DNA of 64,000 nt from Adhaeribacter soli (GCF_008727925.1 NZ_VTWT01000005.1:124001-188000), one strand, 5' to 3'. Shown: positions 11,401 to 21,387, counted from the first letter of the stretch. Numbers and translations: made by a program. The notes: generated by a model from the letters alone, not told the origin.

Positions 11401-12950
11401 ATTTTGAGAATTCCTATGTACTTGGCCCTTGCTTTAACTTCTCGGCGCTGACCGGAGATCCGGACATTGAAATGAAAGCCTGGTGGAACGCCGAAACAGG
11501 ACGGGATGGCGCTATTTTACAGACCTCCATAGACGGCGGCCAGACCTGGCAGAATGTGGGCGAATTTGGCGACTTGCTGAACTGGTACAACGACTCGACG
11601 ATCTATGCCCAGCCGGGCGGACAGCAGTTCTTTAAAGCCCGCGGCTGGACCGGCACCCTGGCCGACAAAGGCAGCAAAGGCTGGGTTACCGTAAAACACA
11701 AACTTACGGGCATGGCCGGAAAACCTTCGGTACAGTTGCGCATTGCTTTTGCTACCGATATGTTCGGGCAGGAAGACGGCTTTGCTTTCGATGACGTAAC
11801 CGTAACGGACAATACCCATAACCTGGCGGTAGTTTCCATTGCCCCGGTGGCGGCAGGCTGCGGGTTCGGCAACAACGAAACGGTAGCGGTAGAACTGGAA
11901 AACCTGGGCAGCACCCCCATTTCGAATATTAACATGCGCCACACCGTTAACGGCGCCAACCCAGTAACCGAAACGCTTGCCGGCCCGATAGCCGGAGGCT
12001 CAAAAGCTACTTACACCTTTACCACCGGCGCGAACCTGAGCAATACCGGTCAGCACCAGCTGGTGGTTACCGCCACGGCCGCCAACGATCCGTTGACCGC
12101 CAACAACAGAATTACCTACAATGTGCTGAATGCTTTATACAACACTTTTCCGTTAACCTTCGATTTTGAAACCGCCACAACCGGGATCAATAACCTGCGA
12201 ACCAGCACCGGCAGCCACTCCACTATTACTACCGGCGCGGGAGCCAGCAACGGGACCGGCACCACCGGCCTGATCATGGATGGCCGGCAGGATAGCATCT
12301 GGACCGTGCCGACCAGTACTACGAGTCCGTGGCAAATAAATCCGGCCTATTTTTCGGCTGTCAATTTCTGCATCGATCCGGCAGGTTTGCAGCCAAACGC
12401 GCCTTTATGGTTAAGCTTCGATCTGAAACAACTCTTTAAACTGGCCAACAACAATACCAACTTCCGGGTAACCGTAAATGGAACCCAGGTAGGACCTACG
12501 TATCGGCCGCCATTTTCCGGCACCCCGATAAGCTGGCAGCAGGTAAACGTAGACCTTTCATCCTACAAAGCAGCCGGTATTATTCGGGTAAGCCTGGAAT
12601 CGAGTGTAAGCGAGGAATATGACAGCGGTTCCGGAACAGCCAACCTGATTGACAACATTCGCGTGTTTACTCAAAACCCAAGCGGCATGAAAACCGACCT
12701 GCTGGCCGGCAACCTGCACGTTTTCCCGAACCCTTCGGCCGGCCTCTTTTACGTTAGCCTGCCTACCGGAAAACCGTTTGCCATGGAAGTTACCGACTTG
12801 GCAGGCCGCAGGGTAAAGCAGGTAAGCGTAAACCAGAACAACAACAACACTACTACCCCGCTTAACCTGGCCGGCGTTGCCAAAGGCATTTACCTGCTTA
12901 AAATAAGCAGCGAAGGCAGCAGCACGGTAAGAAAGCTGATCGTGGAATAG
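8445..12950 (+). CDS. Giant T9SS-exported protein with four MAM-like domains
   Basis: A 1501-residue protein. The signal peptide is residues 1-21 (ending AQAQ). It then alternates jelly-roll/MAM-like and CARDB-like modules: MAM ~26-224, CARDB ~226-329, MAM ~332-529, CARDB ~529-638, a divergent MAM ~639-822, CARDB ~822-927, MAM ~928-1125, CARDB ~1126-1232. The family C-terminal jelly-roll (~1234-1412) and type A sorting domain (~1419-1501) follow. The MAM copies share SYVLSPCFNFS, an Asp-box-like SSIDGGLTWQ or SSIDGGQTWQ, DPYNWYN and DGFAFDDV. The start is the ATG immediately before the signal peptide. The gene follows the AraC gene divergently and is followed by its own terminator. It is probably an adhesin-like surface protein; no enzyme motif is visible. 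Confidence 0.9.
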   Translation: MKKHYSCLLGLLLSATLAQAQTQPLPCSATIATFPYMQDFENGAGNWIAGGTNSSWALGTPGKLEINGAASGQNAWVTNLQVEHNPDENSQVVSPCFNFSALLSPAIELKIWWNSEHKMDGAVVQSSIDGGLTWQRVGEFGDPYNWYNVDDISAAPGGQTTGVHGWSGRAGSIPGAGSGGWVTARHKLTGLAGQASVRLRIAFASNSSYEDDGFAFDDIHIYDTPNTDAGVISVVSPTSACGLTLQESVTIKVKNYGRLTQTSIPVSYQVNNNPPVQETITTSLAPDDTLTYTFNTKLNLATAGTYTLKARTLLPSDGIPANDTTTASVTSIPTIATFPYFQNFETWSGGWMPHGTNASWAWGTPAKMTINAAASGTKAWATGISGFHNNNEDSYVLSPCLNFSSLTTPLLEMKVWWNSEDATDGAVLQSSIDGGQTWQNVGAFGDPYNWYNKNDISSAPGAQSSPAVGWSGTNNNLPSTGSNGWLAVRHVLTGLGGQPNVKLRIAFASNTFLADDGFAFDDVAIYEMPANDVGITALNAPVSGNCGAGTQENVTVTIKNHGAATLTSIPVTYQIGTNTPVSGTFTGSLASGASTTFTFPTKADLSAGGNFKITASTALAADTFLQNNSLSDSISIFNPIAAFPHLEDLENAVSGAPGTFPAGWTYTTGPGMFYPYSWQVQEGPTPMSGTGPEVDHTLGTASGKYVVAMTMNGSPGDSTELISPCINISALTTPGFSFWYHMAGTAMGKLQVQVSTDNGLTWTTLFALNGMQQAAESDPWKKKVVKLAGYTGNIKLKFKAFHGSGLEGDIALDDLKFFNIPPVDLEMFALTLPNTGCGLSVAENICVTILNNGTSAQSNFPVSYQVNGGSTVTETFSGSIAPGATAQYCFTAKANLSLPNTYAVTTTASITGDGDATNNSLTGTVSTLPTITSLPYSQDFENGNGGWVARGFNSSWALGTPAKNVINSAASGSNAWVTGLTGQYNNFENSYVLGPCFNFSALTGDPDIEMKAWWNAETGRDGAILQTSIDGGQTWQNVGEFGDLLNWYNDSTIYAQPGGQQFFKARGWTGTLADKGSKGWVTVKHKLTGMAGKPSVQLRIAFATDMFGQEDGFAFDDVTVTDNTHNLAVVSIAPVAAGCGFGNNETVAVELENLGSTPISNINMRHTVNGANPVTETLAGPIAGGSKATYTFTTGANLSNTGQHQLVVTATAANDPLTANNRITYNVLNALYNTFPLTFDFETATTGINNLRTSTGSHSTITTGAGASNGTGTTGLIMDGRQDSIWTVPTSTTSPWQINPAYFSAVNFCIDPAGLQPNAPLWLSFDLKQLFKLANNNTNFRVTVNGTQVGPTYRPPFSGTPISWQQVNVDLSSYKAAGIIRVSLESSVSEEYDSGSGTANLIDNIRVFTQNPSGMKTDLLAGNLHVFPNPSAGLFYVSLPTGKPFAMEVTDLAGRRVKQVSVNQNNNNTTTPLNLAGVAKGIYLLKISSEGSSTVRKLIVE

Positions 12951-12978
12951 CAAAGACCTGAGTTTATATTTGATCAAG

Positions 12979-13006
12979 AGTCCTGCCGCCTGGCAGGACT
13001 TTTTTT
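12979..13006 (+). terminator. Rho-independent terminator
   Basis: AGTCCTGCC pairs with GGCAGGACT around a 4-nt loop, followed by seven T residues, about 30 nt after the stop codon. Confidence 0.9.
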
Positions 13007-13280
13007 GTTTCCGGCGGTACCGATTTTCAGATAAAATTTCCCTTTTAAAAGTTCGCAAAAGCAAATATTTACTTTATGCCTGCTTCTGGGTTAAGGAAAT
13101 TATTCTGCCCAAGAAAGAAAATCAAAAAAAAAATATTCATCTGTAAAGCAACGATTTAGCAACCATATTACGTCTTGCCATCAGCCAAAGGCAAACTGGC
13201 AAACTCAGCTTCAGCCAATTGCGCAGGTTCCCTTAAAGCAGGCTACAAAACTTACTGATTCATCAACCTAACCAACTCTC

Positions 13281-15050
13281 ATGAAAAAATCACTACTGTT
13301 AACCGTTCTCTTCCTCTTTGCAGGTATGTCGGTATGGGCGCAAAGCACCATTACCCTTGGCACCGGCACAAGCGCGGCAAGCACAAATGCGCTGTTCAGC
13401 ACCAGTACTACCAGTAATAAATACTCCCGCACCATTGCTATTTACACGGCCGCTGAAATTGCGGCAGCCGGCGGCCTACCGGGCCTGATAACTAAACTGG
13501 CCTGGAACAAATCCGGGACCGGGGAATATACGGCCTCCGATATTCAGCTGGCAATTTACATGAAACACGTTACTTATGCTATCCACCCGGTTGACCCGGT
13601 AGACTGGGCCACTGAAGCAACTGGCACTACACAAGTTTATAACAGCAGCACGACCAGTTTTCCGACCGGAACCGGCTGGAAGGATTTCATTTTCACTACT
13701 CCTTTCCTTTGGAACGGCACCGATAATCTGGAAGTATTTGTAGATTTTTACCGCCCCGGCACCCCTACCGGATCCATAAACTGGGGCTATACCGCTGTAA
13801 CCAAAGGCGGAACAGCTACCCAGGTAAATAGTAATCCGATCCCAACGGTACGCCTTGCTACCAACCGCCCGAATATGCAGCTAACCTTTGCTCCGACAGC
13901 AGCCAACGATGCAGGCATTATAGCCATTACGGCGCCGGTATCCGCCTGCGGCCTCAGCAACCAGGAATCGGTAACGGTTACCATCCGGAATTTAGGTTCT
14001 AACACCCTGACATCTATTCCAGTTACTTATTCGGTGAACGGCACTCCGATCCCGGCACCTGAAACTTTCACAGGTTCCCTCAACTCCGGCGCCTCGGCCA
14101 CCTATACTTTTACTGCCAAAGCAAACCTGGCAGCTGCCGGCCCTTACACCATTCAGGCTTCCACAGCCCTTCCCGGTGATGCCAATGCAGCGAACAATGC
14201 CACCACTGTAACGGTAACGAACTCTTTGTCGGCGGGCCTGCCTCAGCTGAATTTTGAAACGCCGGCTACCGGCATCGGAGCCATGCGGATAGTTACCAAT
14301 GCAAGATCGGCCGTTACCGAAGGCGCCGGGGCCAGCAACGGCAGCGGCTCTACCAAAGGCCTGATCATGGATGGGGTTAACCATACCGGCTGGACGCTTC
14401 CTACAACCGGCATCAACGCCTGGGCAAGTAATCCGGATCATTTTTCTTCGGCGACCATCTGCTTTTCGCCAGCCGGCGGAAATCCCAATGACCCTCTATT
14501 TCTGGTTTTCGACCTGAAACAACTCTACAAAGGCGCCAATGTGAATACCAATTTCCGGGTGATGGTAAACGGTACACAGGTGGGGCCAACGTATAATCCG
14601 CCTTTCGATCCGAACAACCCGGCTACCCCGATTGTGTGGCGCAGAATCTCGGTGGACCTTACTTCGTATAAAAATTTACCGGGCATTGAAATCAGCCTGG
14701 AAAGCAGCGTAAAAGAAGAATATGCCAACGGCGCCGGCACTGCCAACCTGATCGATAATCTGGAAGTAATCCGGGCAAACCCGAGTGGAACAACCGGACT
14801 TAAAGACGACGTTCTGCAAGCCAAATTGAGCGTATTCCCGAATCCTTCGGCCGGAATTTTTAACGTATCGCTGGCGCAGGGCAAAGCACTGGAACTTGAA
14901 GTAACTGACCTGAGCGGCAAGGTGGTAATGAAGCAAAGTACAAAAGCCAATAACGGCCGGTTAGATCTAAGCAAAGCAGCCAAAGGCATTTACCTGCTAA
15001 AGGTAATGGCTGAAGGTACTTTCTCGGTAAGAAAGATTGTGGTGGAGTAA
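13281..15050 (+). CDS. Smaller T9SS-exported protein of the array
   Basis: A 589-residue protein. Residues 1-20 are a signal peptide (MKKSLLLTVLFLFAG... cut near WAQ). Residues ~21-205 form an N-terminal beta-rich domain without a name I can give; the 15316 product has a related one. A single CARDB-like module spans ~208-318. The shared C-terminal jelly-roll is ~320-505 and the type A sorting domain ~512-589 (VFPNPSAGIFNVSL, KGIYLLKV, RKIVVE). It is the minimal architecture of this paralogous set: one unique head joined to the common tail. An adhesive or structural surface role is inferred only from architecture. Confidence 0.9.
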   Translation: MKKSLLLTVLFLFAGMSVWAQSTITLGTGTSAASTNALFSTSTTSNKYSRTIAIYTAAEIAAAGGLPGLITKLAWNKSGTGEYTASDIQLAIYMKHVTYAIHPVDPVDWATEATGTTQVYNSSTTSFPTGTGWKDFIFTTPFLWNGTDNLEVFVDFYRPGTPTGSINWGYTAVTKGGTATQVNSNPIPTVRLATNRPNMQLTFAPTAANDAGIIAITAPVSACGLSNQESVTVTIRNLGSNTLTSIPVTYSVNGTPIPAPETFTGSLNSGASATYTFTAKANLAAAGPYTIQASTALPGDANAANNATTVTVTNSLSAGLPQLNFETPATGIGAMRIVTNARSAVTEGAGASNGSGSTKGLIMDGVNHTGWTLPTTGINAWASNPDHFSSATICFSPAGGNPNDPLFLVFDLKQLYKGANVNTNFRVMVNGTQVGPTYNPPFDPNNPATPIVWRRISVDLTSYKNLPGIEISLESSVKEEYANGAGTANLIDNLEVIRANPSGTTGLKDDVLQAKLSVFPNPSAGIFNVSLAQGKALELEVTDLSGKVVMKQSTKANNGRLDLSKAAKGIYLLKVMAEGTFSVRKIVVE

Positions 15051-15070
15051 AAAACGCTATCCCTTTAATA

Positions 15071-15106
15071 AAAAAATCCCGCCTCTATCCGGAGCGGGAT
15101 TTTTTT
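15071..15106 (+). terminator. Rho-independent terminator
   Basis: AAAAAATCCCGC pairs with GCGGGATTTTTT, 20 nt after the stop codon. Confidence 0.9.
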
Positions 15107-15315
15107 ATTAAAGGGCTTTTAAAATGGTGCCTACCCATTACAAGGGTAAACCCTACCAGATGCGGCCATTACTCCTTGGGTATGAATTGAAACAAATGAA
15201 AAAATCCAATTTATGAACCTTCAAAAAAAGTTTATAACAATTTATTAAAACCAGAAAAATAATCTTACATTAAAGCTGCAAATCAATCCTTTACACCTAA
15301 CTCATCACCCAGCTT

Positions 15316-18300
15316 ATGAAAAAACTTTACTTAATCCGGCAGCACGGCCTGCTATTGAAGTTATGCAAAACTTCCGGTTCTTCTCTCACAGAAAGAAAAA
15401 ACCTGAGCAACCGGTTACTTTCATTCTGTTTTATGTTAGCATTCCTGCTTTCAACGCATCAGGTGCAAGCACAGGCACAGCCCAACCCGATGTACTTCCA
15501 GACCGGCGGTACCGGCAACAATACGTTTCCTTTTAATACCACTACCGTTAAACGAACCCAGCATATTTACCTGCCCGGAGATCTTCCTGGTGCTTCTTCC
15601 GGTTTAATTACCCGCATTTATTTCCGGTCGGTGGTGGCGGCTACCGGCGTTTACTCCGACTTTGTGCTACGCCTGGGGCAAACCACAGGCACTACCTTTC
15701 CGGGAGCAGGCGGACTCGATTTTTTCACGAACCTTACCCCGGTGCTTACCAATGCCTCGTACACCCTTACCGCACCGGCCGTAGATGGCTGGGTGCCGAT
15801 CGACCTGCCAACGCCGTTTCTTTACGATGCTGCGCAAACCCTGATCGTGGAAGTGGAAATGTCTAATAAAATTACGGGCGGTTTTGGATTGAGAACCTCT
15901 TCCACCACCCCTGCACCCAATCACAAGCGCCTTACTTCTACTTCCCTGAGTGCTAATACCGGCAGCGCCTCCACGGTGTGGTCAGATTTTGGAATAGATG
16001 TAGCACCGGCAATGCCTTGTACCACTCCACCTACGGCCGGAAATGCCGTGAGTAACCTGAGCGGGGTGTGCGCCGGCAACAGCTTTACCCTTACCCTTTC
16101 AGGTGCGGCTTTGGCTACGGGCTTAACTTACCAGTGGCAATCTTCGGCCAATGGCACCTCCGGCTGGACCGATATTGCCGGCGCTACCAACAACCTGTTA
16201 ACCACCAGCCAGACTGCCAGCACATTTTACCGGGCCATGGTAACCTGCAGCGGGGTTTCTGTTCCATCGGGCAGTGTGCAGGTAATGGTAATACCGGGCG
16301 GTTTCTCCGGGACTTATACCATAAATAAAAACCTGCCGGCCTCGGCTACTAATTTCATCTCTGTTTCGGCTGCTGCCAGTGCAGTATCCTGCGGCGTAAG
16401 CGGTCCGGTGGTTTTTAACGTAGCGCCAGGGTCTGGCCCGTATAACGAACAGCTGATCTTACCGGCTATTTCCGGCACCAGCGCCACCAATACCATTACT
16501 TTTGAAGGCAATGGCAATACCCTTTCAGCCGCCCCAACCGGCAGCATGGGCATTGTAACCCTAAAAGGCACGGATTATGTCCGCATCAACAACTTTACCC
16601 TGGCGCTGGATCCGGCTGCCTTGATCGGGTGGGGCGTGCAACTGGTAAACGAGGCAAACTTCAATACCATCTCCAACTGCACCATTAACCTGCCTTTATC
16701 TTCCACTTCGAGCGACGTAAACGGCATTGTTACCGGCAACACGACCTCTGAAGCCGGAAACCATACGAACAATTCCAAATTCCTTAACAACACCATAAAC
16801 GGTGGTTACTATCCGATCCGGCTAAACGGAAATACCGGTGGTATAAATGCCCTGAACAATGAAATTACCGGCAATATTATAAACGACAGTTACATCTATA
16901 ACATCTACCTGAACAACACGGATGGCACCCTGGTGGAAAACAACAACATCAGCCGGCCAACCCGGACTACGGTATCTACTTTTTATGGTATTTACCTCGC
17001 CGGTGTAAACCAGAACGTGGTTATCAGCAAGAACCGGATCCATACCACGCACGGGGCGGCCAGTTCTTTAACGGGTTCAGCTTATGGCATTTATTCTTCC
17101 AGCTCCGATGCCCCAACCGGCGCCGAAAACATTGTCAAGAATAATGTGATGTACAATTTTGGCAGTACCGGCATCATGCACGGCATTCATAACGCCGGTA
17201 GCGATGGCCATTACTACTACCACAATACCATCGATTTAAGTTCTGCCAATAATACCGGCGTAGTGCGCGGATTTAACCAGACCACTGCAGCTACCAATAT
17301 TCGGTTCATCAACAACATCGTTACCATAAATTCGGGAGCAACCGGAAGCAAACATGCCTTATTCTTCAACACCACAACTTCTACTATTACCAGCAACAAC
17401 AACGTTCTTTACGTGGATCCGGCAGCTGCAAATCACGCTATCGGCTCTTTCGGCACGGCAAGCCAGGCAACCCTTGCCAACTGGAAGGCCGTAAACGGCA
17501 ATGCTTATGACCAGAATTCCATTTCTTCCGACCCGGTTTATGCCAATCCGGCTACCGGTAATTTAACGCCTACTTCAGTTTCGGTAAATGCGGCTGGGCA
17601 ACCGCTTGCAGCTGTAACCACCGATATTAACGGCGCGCCCCGGAGCGCTACCATGCCCGACCCCGGCGCTTTCGAATTTACGGTCTCAGCGATTAATGTA
17701 GGCGTTACTGCCCTCACCGGCCCAAGCACTACCGGTTGCGGCCTCTCCGGCCAGGAAAACATTACGGTTACCGTTAAAAACTTTGGATCGAGCCCGCAAA
17801 GCAATATTCCGGTACTTTACTCGGTGAATGGCGTAAATGCGGCCGGCACCCCGGAAATAATTCCCGGTCCGGTTGCGCCTAATAGCACGGCCACCCTTAC
17901 GTTTGCAACCAAAGCCAACTTAAGCGTTTCGGGTTCTTACAACATTCAGGCAAAAACCACATTACCCAACGACAGCGACCCTTCCAACGATACGCTCAGC
18001 TTAAAGGTAACCAATTCGCTGATCTCCGGCTTGCCCATGACCTTCGACTTTGAAACCCCGGCTACCGGCCTGAACCGTTTTACCACCACGGTTAATTCCA
18101 GATCGGCGGTTTCGGAAAACGTGGGAGCCAGTAATGGCGGCAACTCTACCAAGGGGCTGATCATGGAAGGCGGCATTAATCCGAACTGGGTACTGCCTAC
18201 CGGCCAGATCGATCCCTGGACCAGCAACCCGGACCATCTGGCTGCCATCAGCATTTGCGTAGATCCTTCCGGAGGCAACCCAAACGATTCGCTTTGGTTA

Positions 18301-18834
18301 AGCTTCGACCTGAAACAGCTTTTTAAGATCGCGAATCCGAACACGAATTTCCGGGTGATGATCGATACCCAGCAGGTTGGCCCTACCCATCGTCCGCCGT
18401 TTACGGGCACCCCGATTGTCTGGCAAAGAATAAGAGTTGACCTGACGCCCTATAAAAACCAATCCTCTATCCGGATCAGGTTAGAATCGAGCGTGGCGGA
18501 ACCGTACGCCAATGGCTCGGGCACGGCAAACCTGATCGATAATATTCAGCTTATGCGCGTTACTCCGACCGGGCCGGTTGGCGTAAAAGAAAATTTATTG
18601 CAAAGCCAGTTGAGCGTGTTCCCGAACCCTTCGGCCGGAATCTTTAACGTATCGCTGGCGCAGGGCAAAGCCTTCGAGGCAGAAGTAACCGACCTTACCG
18701 GAAGAGTAATTCTGAAACAGGCCGCTAAGACCAATGCTACCCAGCTTAACTTAAGCCAGGCTGCCAAAGGCGTATACCTGCTCAAAGTTTCCTCCGAAGG
18801 CGCTATTGCAGTGAAAAAAATTATTCTGGAATAA
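15316..18834 (+). CDS. Modular T9SS-exported protein with Ig-like and beta-helix domains
   Basis: A 1172-residue protein. The N terminus is long and basic before a hydrophobic stretch at ~34-47, and cleavage is expected near residue 52 (VQAQAQ). Residues ~55-230 resemble the head of the 13281 product. Residues ~236-325 are Ig-like (LTYQWQSSANGTSGW, FYRAMVTCSG). Residues ~332-790 are a right-handed beta-helix of the same type as in the 1609 product (GTYTINKNLPASATNF, ISKNRIHTTHGAASSL). CARDB is ~793-905, the shared jelly-roll ~906-1085, and the T9SS sorting domain ~1094-1172. An upstream-extended signal region is unusual: the in-frame methionine at residue 40 sits inside the hydrophobic core, so the first ATG is kept. 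It is the last gene of the array. Confidence 0.88.
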   Translation: MKKLYLIRQHGLLLKLCKTSGSSLTERKNLSNRLLSFCFMLAFLLSTHQVQAQAQPNPMYFQTGGTGNNTFPFNTTTVKRTQHIYLPGDLPGASSGLITRIYFRSVVAATGVYSDFVLRLGQTTGTTFPGAGGLDFFTNLTPVLTNASYTLTAPAVDGWVPIDLPTPFLYDAAQTLIVEVEMSNKITGGFGLRTSSTTPAPNHKRLTSTSLSANTGSASTVWSDFGIDVAPAMPCTTPPTAGNAVSNLSGVCAGNSFTLTLSGAALATGLTYQWQSSANGTSGWTDIAGATNNLLTTSQTASTFYRAMVTCSGVSVPSGSVQVMVIPGGFSGTYTINKNLPASATNFISVSAAASAVSCGVSGPVVFNVAPGSGPYNEQLILPAISGTSATNTITFEGNGNTLSAAPTGSMGIVTLKGTDYVRINNFTLALDPAALIGWGVQLVNEANFNTISNCTINLPLSSTSSDVNGIVTGNTTSEAGNHTNNSKFLNNTINGGYYPIRLNGNTGGINALNNEITGNIINDSYIYNIYLNNTDGTLVENNNISRPTRTTVSTFYGIYLAGVNQNVVISKNRIHTTHGAASSLTGSAYGIYSSSSDAPTGAENIVKNNVMYNFGSTGIMHGIHNAGSDGHYYYHNTIDLSSANNTGVVRGFNQTTAATNIRFINNIVTINSGATGSKHALFFNTTTSTITSNNNVLYVDPAAANHAIGSFGTASQATLANWKAVNGNAYDQNSISSDPVYANPATGNLTPTSVSVNAAGQPLAAVTTDINGAPRSATMPDPGAFEFTVSAINVGVTALTGPSTTGCGLSGQENITVTVKNFGSSPQSNIPVLYSVNGVNAAGTPEIIPGPVAPNSTATLTFATKANLSVSGSYNIQAKTTLPNDSDPSNDTLSLKVTNSLISGLPMTFDFETPATGLNRFTTTVNSRSAVSENVGASNGGNSTKGLIMEGGINPNWVLPTGQIDPWTSNPDHLAAISICVDPSGGNPNDSLWLSFDLKQLFKIANPNTNFRVMIDTQQVGPTHRPPFTGTPIVWQRIRVDLTPYKNQSSIRIRLESSVAEPYANGSGTANLIDNIQLMRVTPTGPVGVKENLLQSQLSVFPNPSAGIFNVSLAQGKAFEAEVTDLTGRVILKQAAKTNATQLNLSQAAKGVYLLKVSSEGAIAVKKIILE

Positions 18835-18856
18835 GCTGCTTTCACCATAAAAGCTG

Positions 18857-18885
18857 AAAAGCCCTGCCACCTGGCGGGGCTTTTT
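18857..18885 (+). terminator. Rho-independent terminator
   Basis: AAAAGCCCTGCCA pairs with TGGCGGGGCTTTT (one G-T wobble), 22 nt after the stop codon. It closes the T9SS array. Confidence 0.88.
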
Positions 18886-19044
18886 GTTTGTTTCGCGTGG
18901 ATTTTTGGCAGTTCTTTTTCTGTTGGCTATTTCCTTTGCTGTTTTTCAGCCCCAAACCATAGCATTTTTCTTACGCATTGTATAGTTCTGGCAAGCATTT
19001 AAGTAAAAGCCGTTAAAGGTTAGGCACAAATCTTCAGAATGTCG

Positions 19045-19052
19045 TACTTTTG
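19045..19052 (+). promoter_or_regulatory. Bacteroidota -7 box of purL
   Basis: TACTTTTG is an exact match to TAnnTTTG, 26 nt before the purL start codon. The -33 element is not clear. Its position supports the GTG start. Confidence 0.6.
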
Positions 19053-19078
19053 CGGCATCATCATTTCACCAACTACCT

Positions 19079-21307
19079 GTGGAACAAACCCTCACGACCG
19101 TAGAGACCGCCAAGCAACTTGGCCTGTTAGAAGAAGAATTCGAAAAGATCAAATCCATTCTGGGCCGCACGCCGAATTTTACCGAGCTGAGCATTTTTTC
19201 GGTAATGTGGAGCGAGCACTGCTCTTATAAAAACAGTATCGTCTGGCTGAAAAAACTGCCCAAAGATTCCCCAAGAATGTTAGCCAAAGCCGGCGAAGAA
19301 AACGCGGGTTTAGTGGACATTGGCGACGGTCTGGCTTGTTCCTTTAAAATTGAAAGCCACAACCATCCTTCGGCTATCGAGCCATACCAGGGTGCAGCCA
19401 CCGGCGTAGGCGGCATTAACCGCGATATTTTCACCATGGGTGCGCGGCCAATTGCACAATTAAATTCCCTGCGTTTCGGCGATATTACCAAAGAAAAAAC
19501 CCGCGGCTTGCTGAAAGGCGTGGTAAAAGGCATCGGCGATTACGGCAATGCTTTTGGTATCCCAACCGTAGGCGGTGAGCTGTTTTTTGATCCTTCCTAC
19601 AACATCAACCCGCTGGTAAACGCGTTTTCGGCTGGTATCGTGGAAGTAGGTAACACGGTTTCCGCTACTTCTTACGGCGTAGGCAACCCGGTTTTCATCG
19701 TTGGTTCTGCCACCGGTAAAGACGGTATTCACGGCGCGGCTTTCGCTTCCAAAGACATTACCGAAGATTCTGTAAACGACCTTCCTTCCGTTCAGGTAGG
19801 CGACCCGTTCCAGGAAAAACTGCTTTTAGAAGCTACGCTGGATGTAATTGAATCCGGAATTGTAATTGGCATGCAGGATATGGGCGCGGCCGGTATTACC
19901 TGCTCTACTTCCGAAATGAGCGCCAAAGGCGAGCACGGTATGGAGATCTGGTTAGATAAAGTTCCTACCCGTCAGCCTAACATGAAGCCGTTCGAGATTC
20001 TACTTTCTGAAAGCCAGGAACGCATGCTGATCGTGGTAAAAAAAGGCGAAGAGGAAACCATTAAAAAGATCTGCGGCAAATGGGACCTATACTGCGAACA
20101 AATTGGCGTAGTAACTGATACCAAACGCCTGAAATATTACCAGAATGGCGAACTGGTAGCCGATGTACCTGCCGAAGATCTGGTATTAGGTGGCGGCGCG
20201 CCGGTTTACCACAGAGAATACCGCGAACCGGCTTATTTCCAGGAAACGAAGAAATTCAAAATCGATAGCATTTCGGAGCCAAAAAGTCTGGATGAATTCA
20301 AAAAGATAGCGGAACATCTGGTGTCGCACCCGAACATCTGTTCCCGTCGCTGGGTTTCGGAGCAGTACGATTCGATGATCGGTACCGCTACCATGACCAC
20401 CAACATGCCGGCCGATGCGGCGATCGTAAAAATTAAAGGCACCAACAAAGCCATTGCCATTAAAGTAGACTGCAACAGCCGCTACGTGAACGCCGATCCG
20501 GAAGAAGGTTGCGCTATTGCGGTAGCCGAAGCTGCCCGTAATATTGTGTGTTCCGGCGGCGAACCGGTGGCTATTACCAACTGCCTGAACTTTGGCAACC
20601 CGTACGTTCCGGAAGTGTACTGGCACTTTGTGGGCGCCATTAAAGGCATGAAGAAGGCCTGCGAGAAATTCGAAACCCCGGTAACCGGCGGTAACGTGAG
20701 CTTCTACAACCAGTCTTCCGACGAGGGTCCGGTATTCCCGACCCCAACCATTGGTATGCTGGGTTTGCTGGAAGATAAATCGAACGCGATGACGCTGGCC
20801 TTCCAAAAGTCCGGCGACCTGATCTACTTAGTAGGCGAAGCGAAAAATGACATCAACAGCTCGGAATACCTGTATTCTTACCACAACGTAGCGCTTTCGC
20901 CGGCTCCGCACATGGACCTGGAAGAAGAATACAAAGTACAGAACACGATAAAGGAACTGATCAAATCCAAAGCTATTGCTTCCGCCCACGACGTTTCCGA
21001 CGGTGGTCTGTACATTACGTTGCTGGAAGCAGCCATGCCGAAGCACTTAGGTTTCTCGATTAAAACTGATAGCAATTTCCGCAAAGATGCCTACCTGTTC
21101 GGCGAAAGCCAGAGCCGCGTAGTGGTTTCGGTAAAACCGGAAGGTAAAGCTGCTTTTGAAGAAATGCTGAAGAAAAACATCACGGCCTTTACGCAATTAG
21201 GCGAAGTAACTTCCGGCGTTTGCGAAATTGACGGCGAAACCTGGCACGAAACCAGCGCCATGAAGCACGTTTATGATACGACCTTAGGGAAGATCATGGC
21301 GAATTAA
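19079..21307 (+). CDS. purL: Phosphoribosylformylglycinamidine synthase subunit PurL
   Basis: A 742-residue protein, the length of the small (multi-subunit) PurL. It catalyses the ATP-dependent conversion of FGAR to FGAM in cytosolic de novo purine synthesis, with PurQ supplying ammonia and PurS bridging; neither is in this window. Two AIRS-type halves are visible. Landmarks are [14 protein letters not shown] near residue 40, the substrate loop [19 protein letters not shown] near 91-109, [17 protein letters not shown], and [11 protein letters not shown] in the second half. The start is a GTG giving [14 protein letters not shown], supported by the -7 box just upstream. A hairpin terminator follows the stop within 13 nt. 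It is a single-gene transcription unit. Confidence 0.97.
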   Translation: MEQTLTTVETAKQLGLLEEEFEKIKSILGRTPNFTELSIFSVMWSEHCSYKNSIVWLKKLPKDSPRMLAKAGEENAGLVDIGDGLACSFKIESHNHPSAIEPYQGAATGVGGINRDIFTMGARPIAQLNSLRFGDITKEKTRGLLKGVVKGIGDYGNAFGIPTVGGELFFDPSYNINPLVNAFSAGIVEVGNTVSATSYGVGNPVFIVGSATGKDGIHGAAFASKDITEDSVNDLPSVQVGDPFQEKLLLEATLDVIESGIVIGMQDMGAAGITCSTSEMSAKGEHGMEIWLDKVPTRQPNMKPFEILLSESQERMLIVVKKGEEETIKKICGKWDLYCEQIGVVTDTKRLKYYQNGELVADVPAEDLVLGGGAPVYHREYREPAYFQETKKFKIDSISEPKSLDEFKKIAEHLVSHPNICSRRWVSEQYDSMIGTATMTTNMPADAAIVKIKGTNKAIAIKVDCNSRYVNADPEEGCAIAVAEAARNIVCSGGEPVAITNCLNFGNPYVPEVYWHFVGAIKGMKKACEKFETPVTGGNVSFYNQSSDEGPVFPTPTIGMLGLLEDKSNAMTLAFQKSGDLIYLVGEAKNDINSSEYLYSYHNVALSPAPHMDLEEEYKVQNTIKELIKSKAIASAHDVSDGGLYITLLEAAMPKHLGFSIKTDSNFRKDAYLFGESQSRVVVSVKPEGKAAFEEMLKKNITAFTQLGEVTSGVCEIDGETWHETSAMKHVYDTTLGKIMAN

Positions 21308-21319
21308 CCCCTCCCCAAC

Positions 21320-21352
21320 CCTCCCCTAAAAACAGGGGAGGGAGTTTTTTTA
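21320..21352 (+). terminator. purL terminator made from a family B repeat
   Basis: CCCTCCCCT pairs with AGGGGAGGG around AAAAAC, followed by a T run. The same hairpin recurs at other sites in the window, so a dispersed repeat appears to serve as terminator here. Confidence 0.8.
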
Positions 21353-21353
21353 A

Positions 21354-21387
21354 GTAGCACAGGGTTTATAGCTCTGCGCTATTTTTT
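21354..21387 (+). terminator. Second weak hairpin with T run
   Basis: TAGCACAG pairs with CTGCGCTA with one mismatch, followed by a run of seven T. It may be a back-up terminator of purL. Confidence 0.5.

Noticed and set aside
8517-12335. Several antisense open frames inside the T9SS gene
   Set aside because: They follow the repeats of the sense gene and produce Arg/Gly-rich translations without homology.
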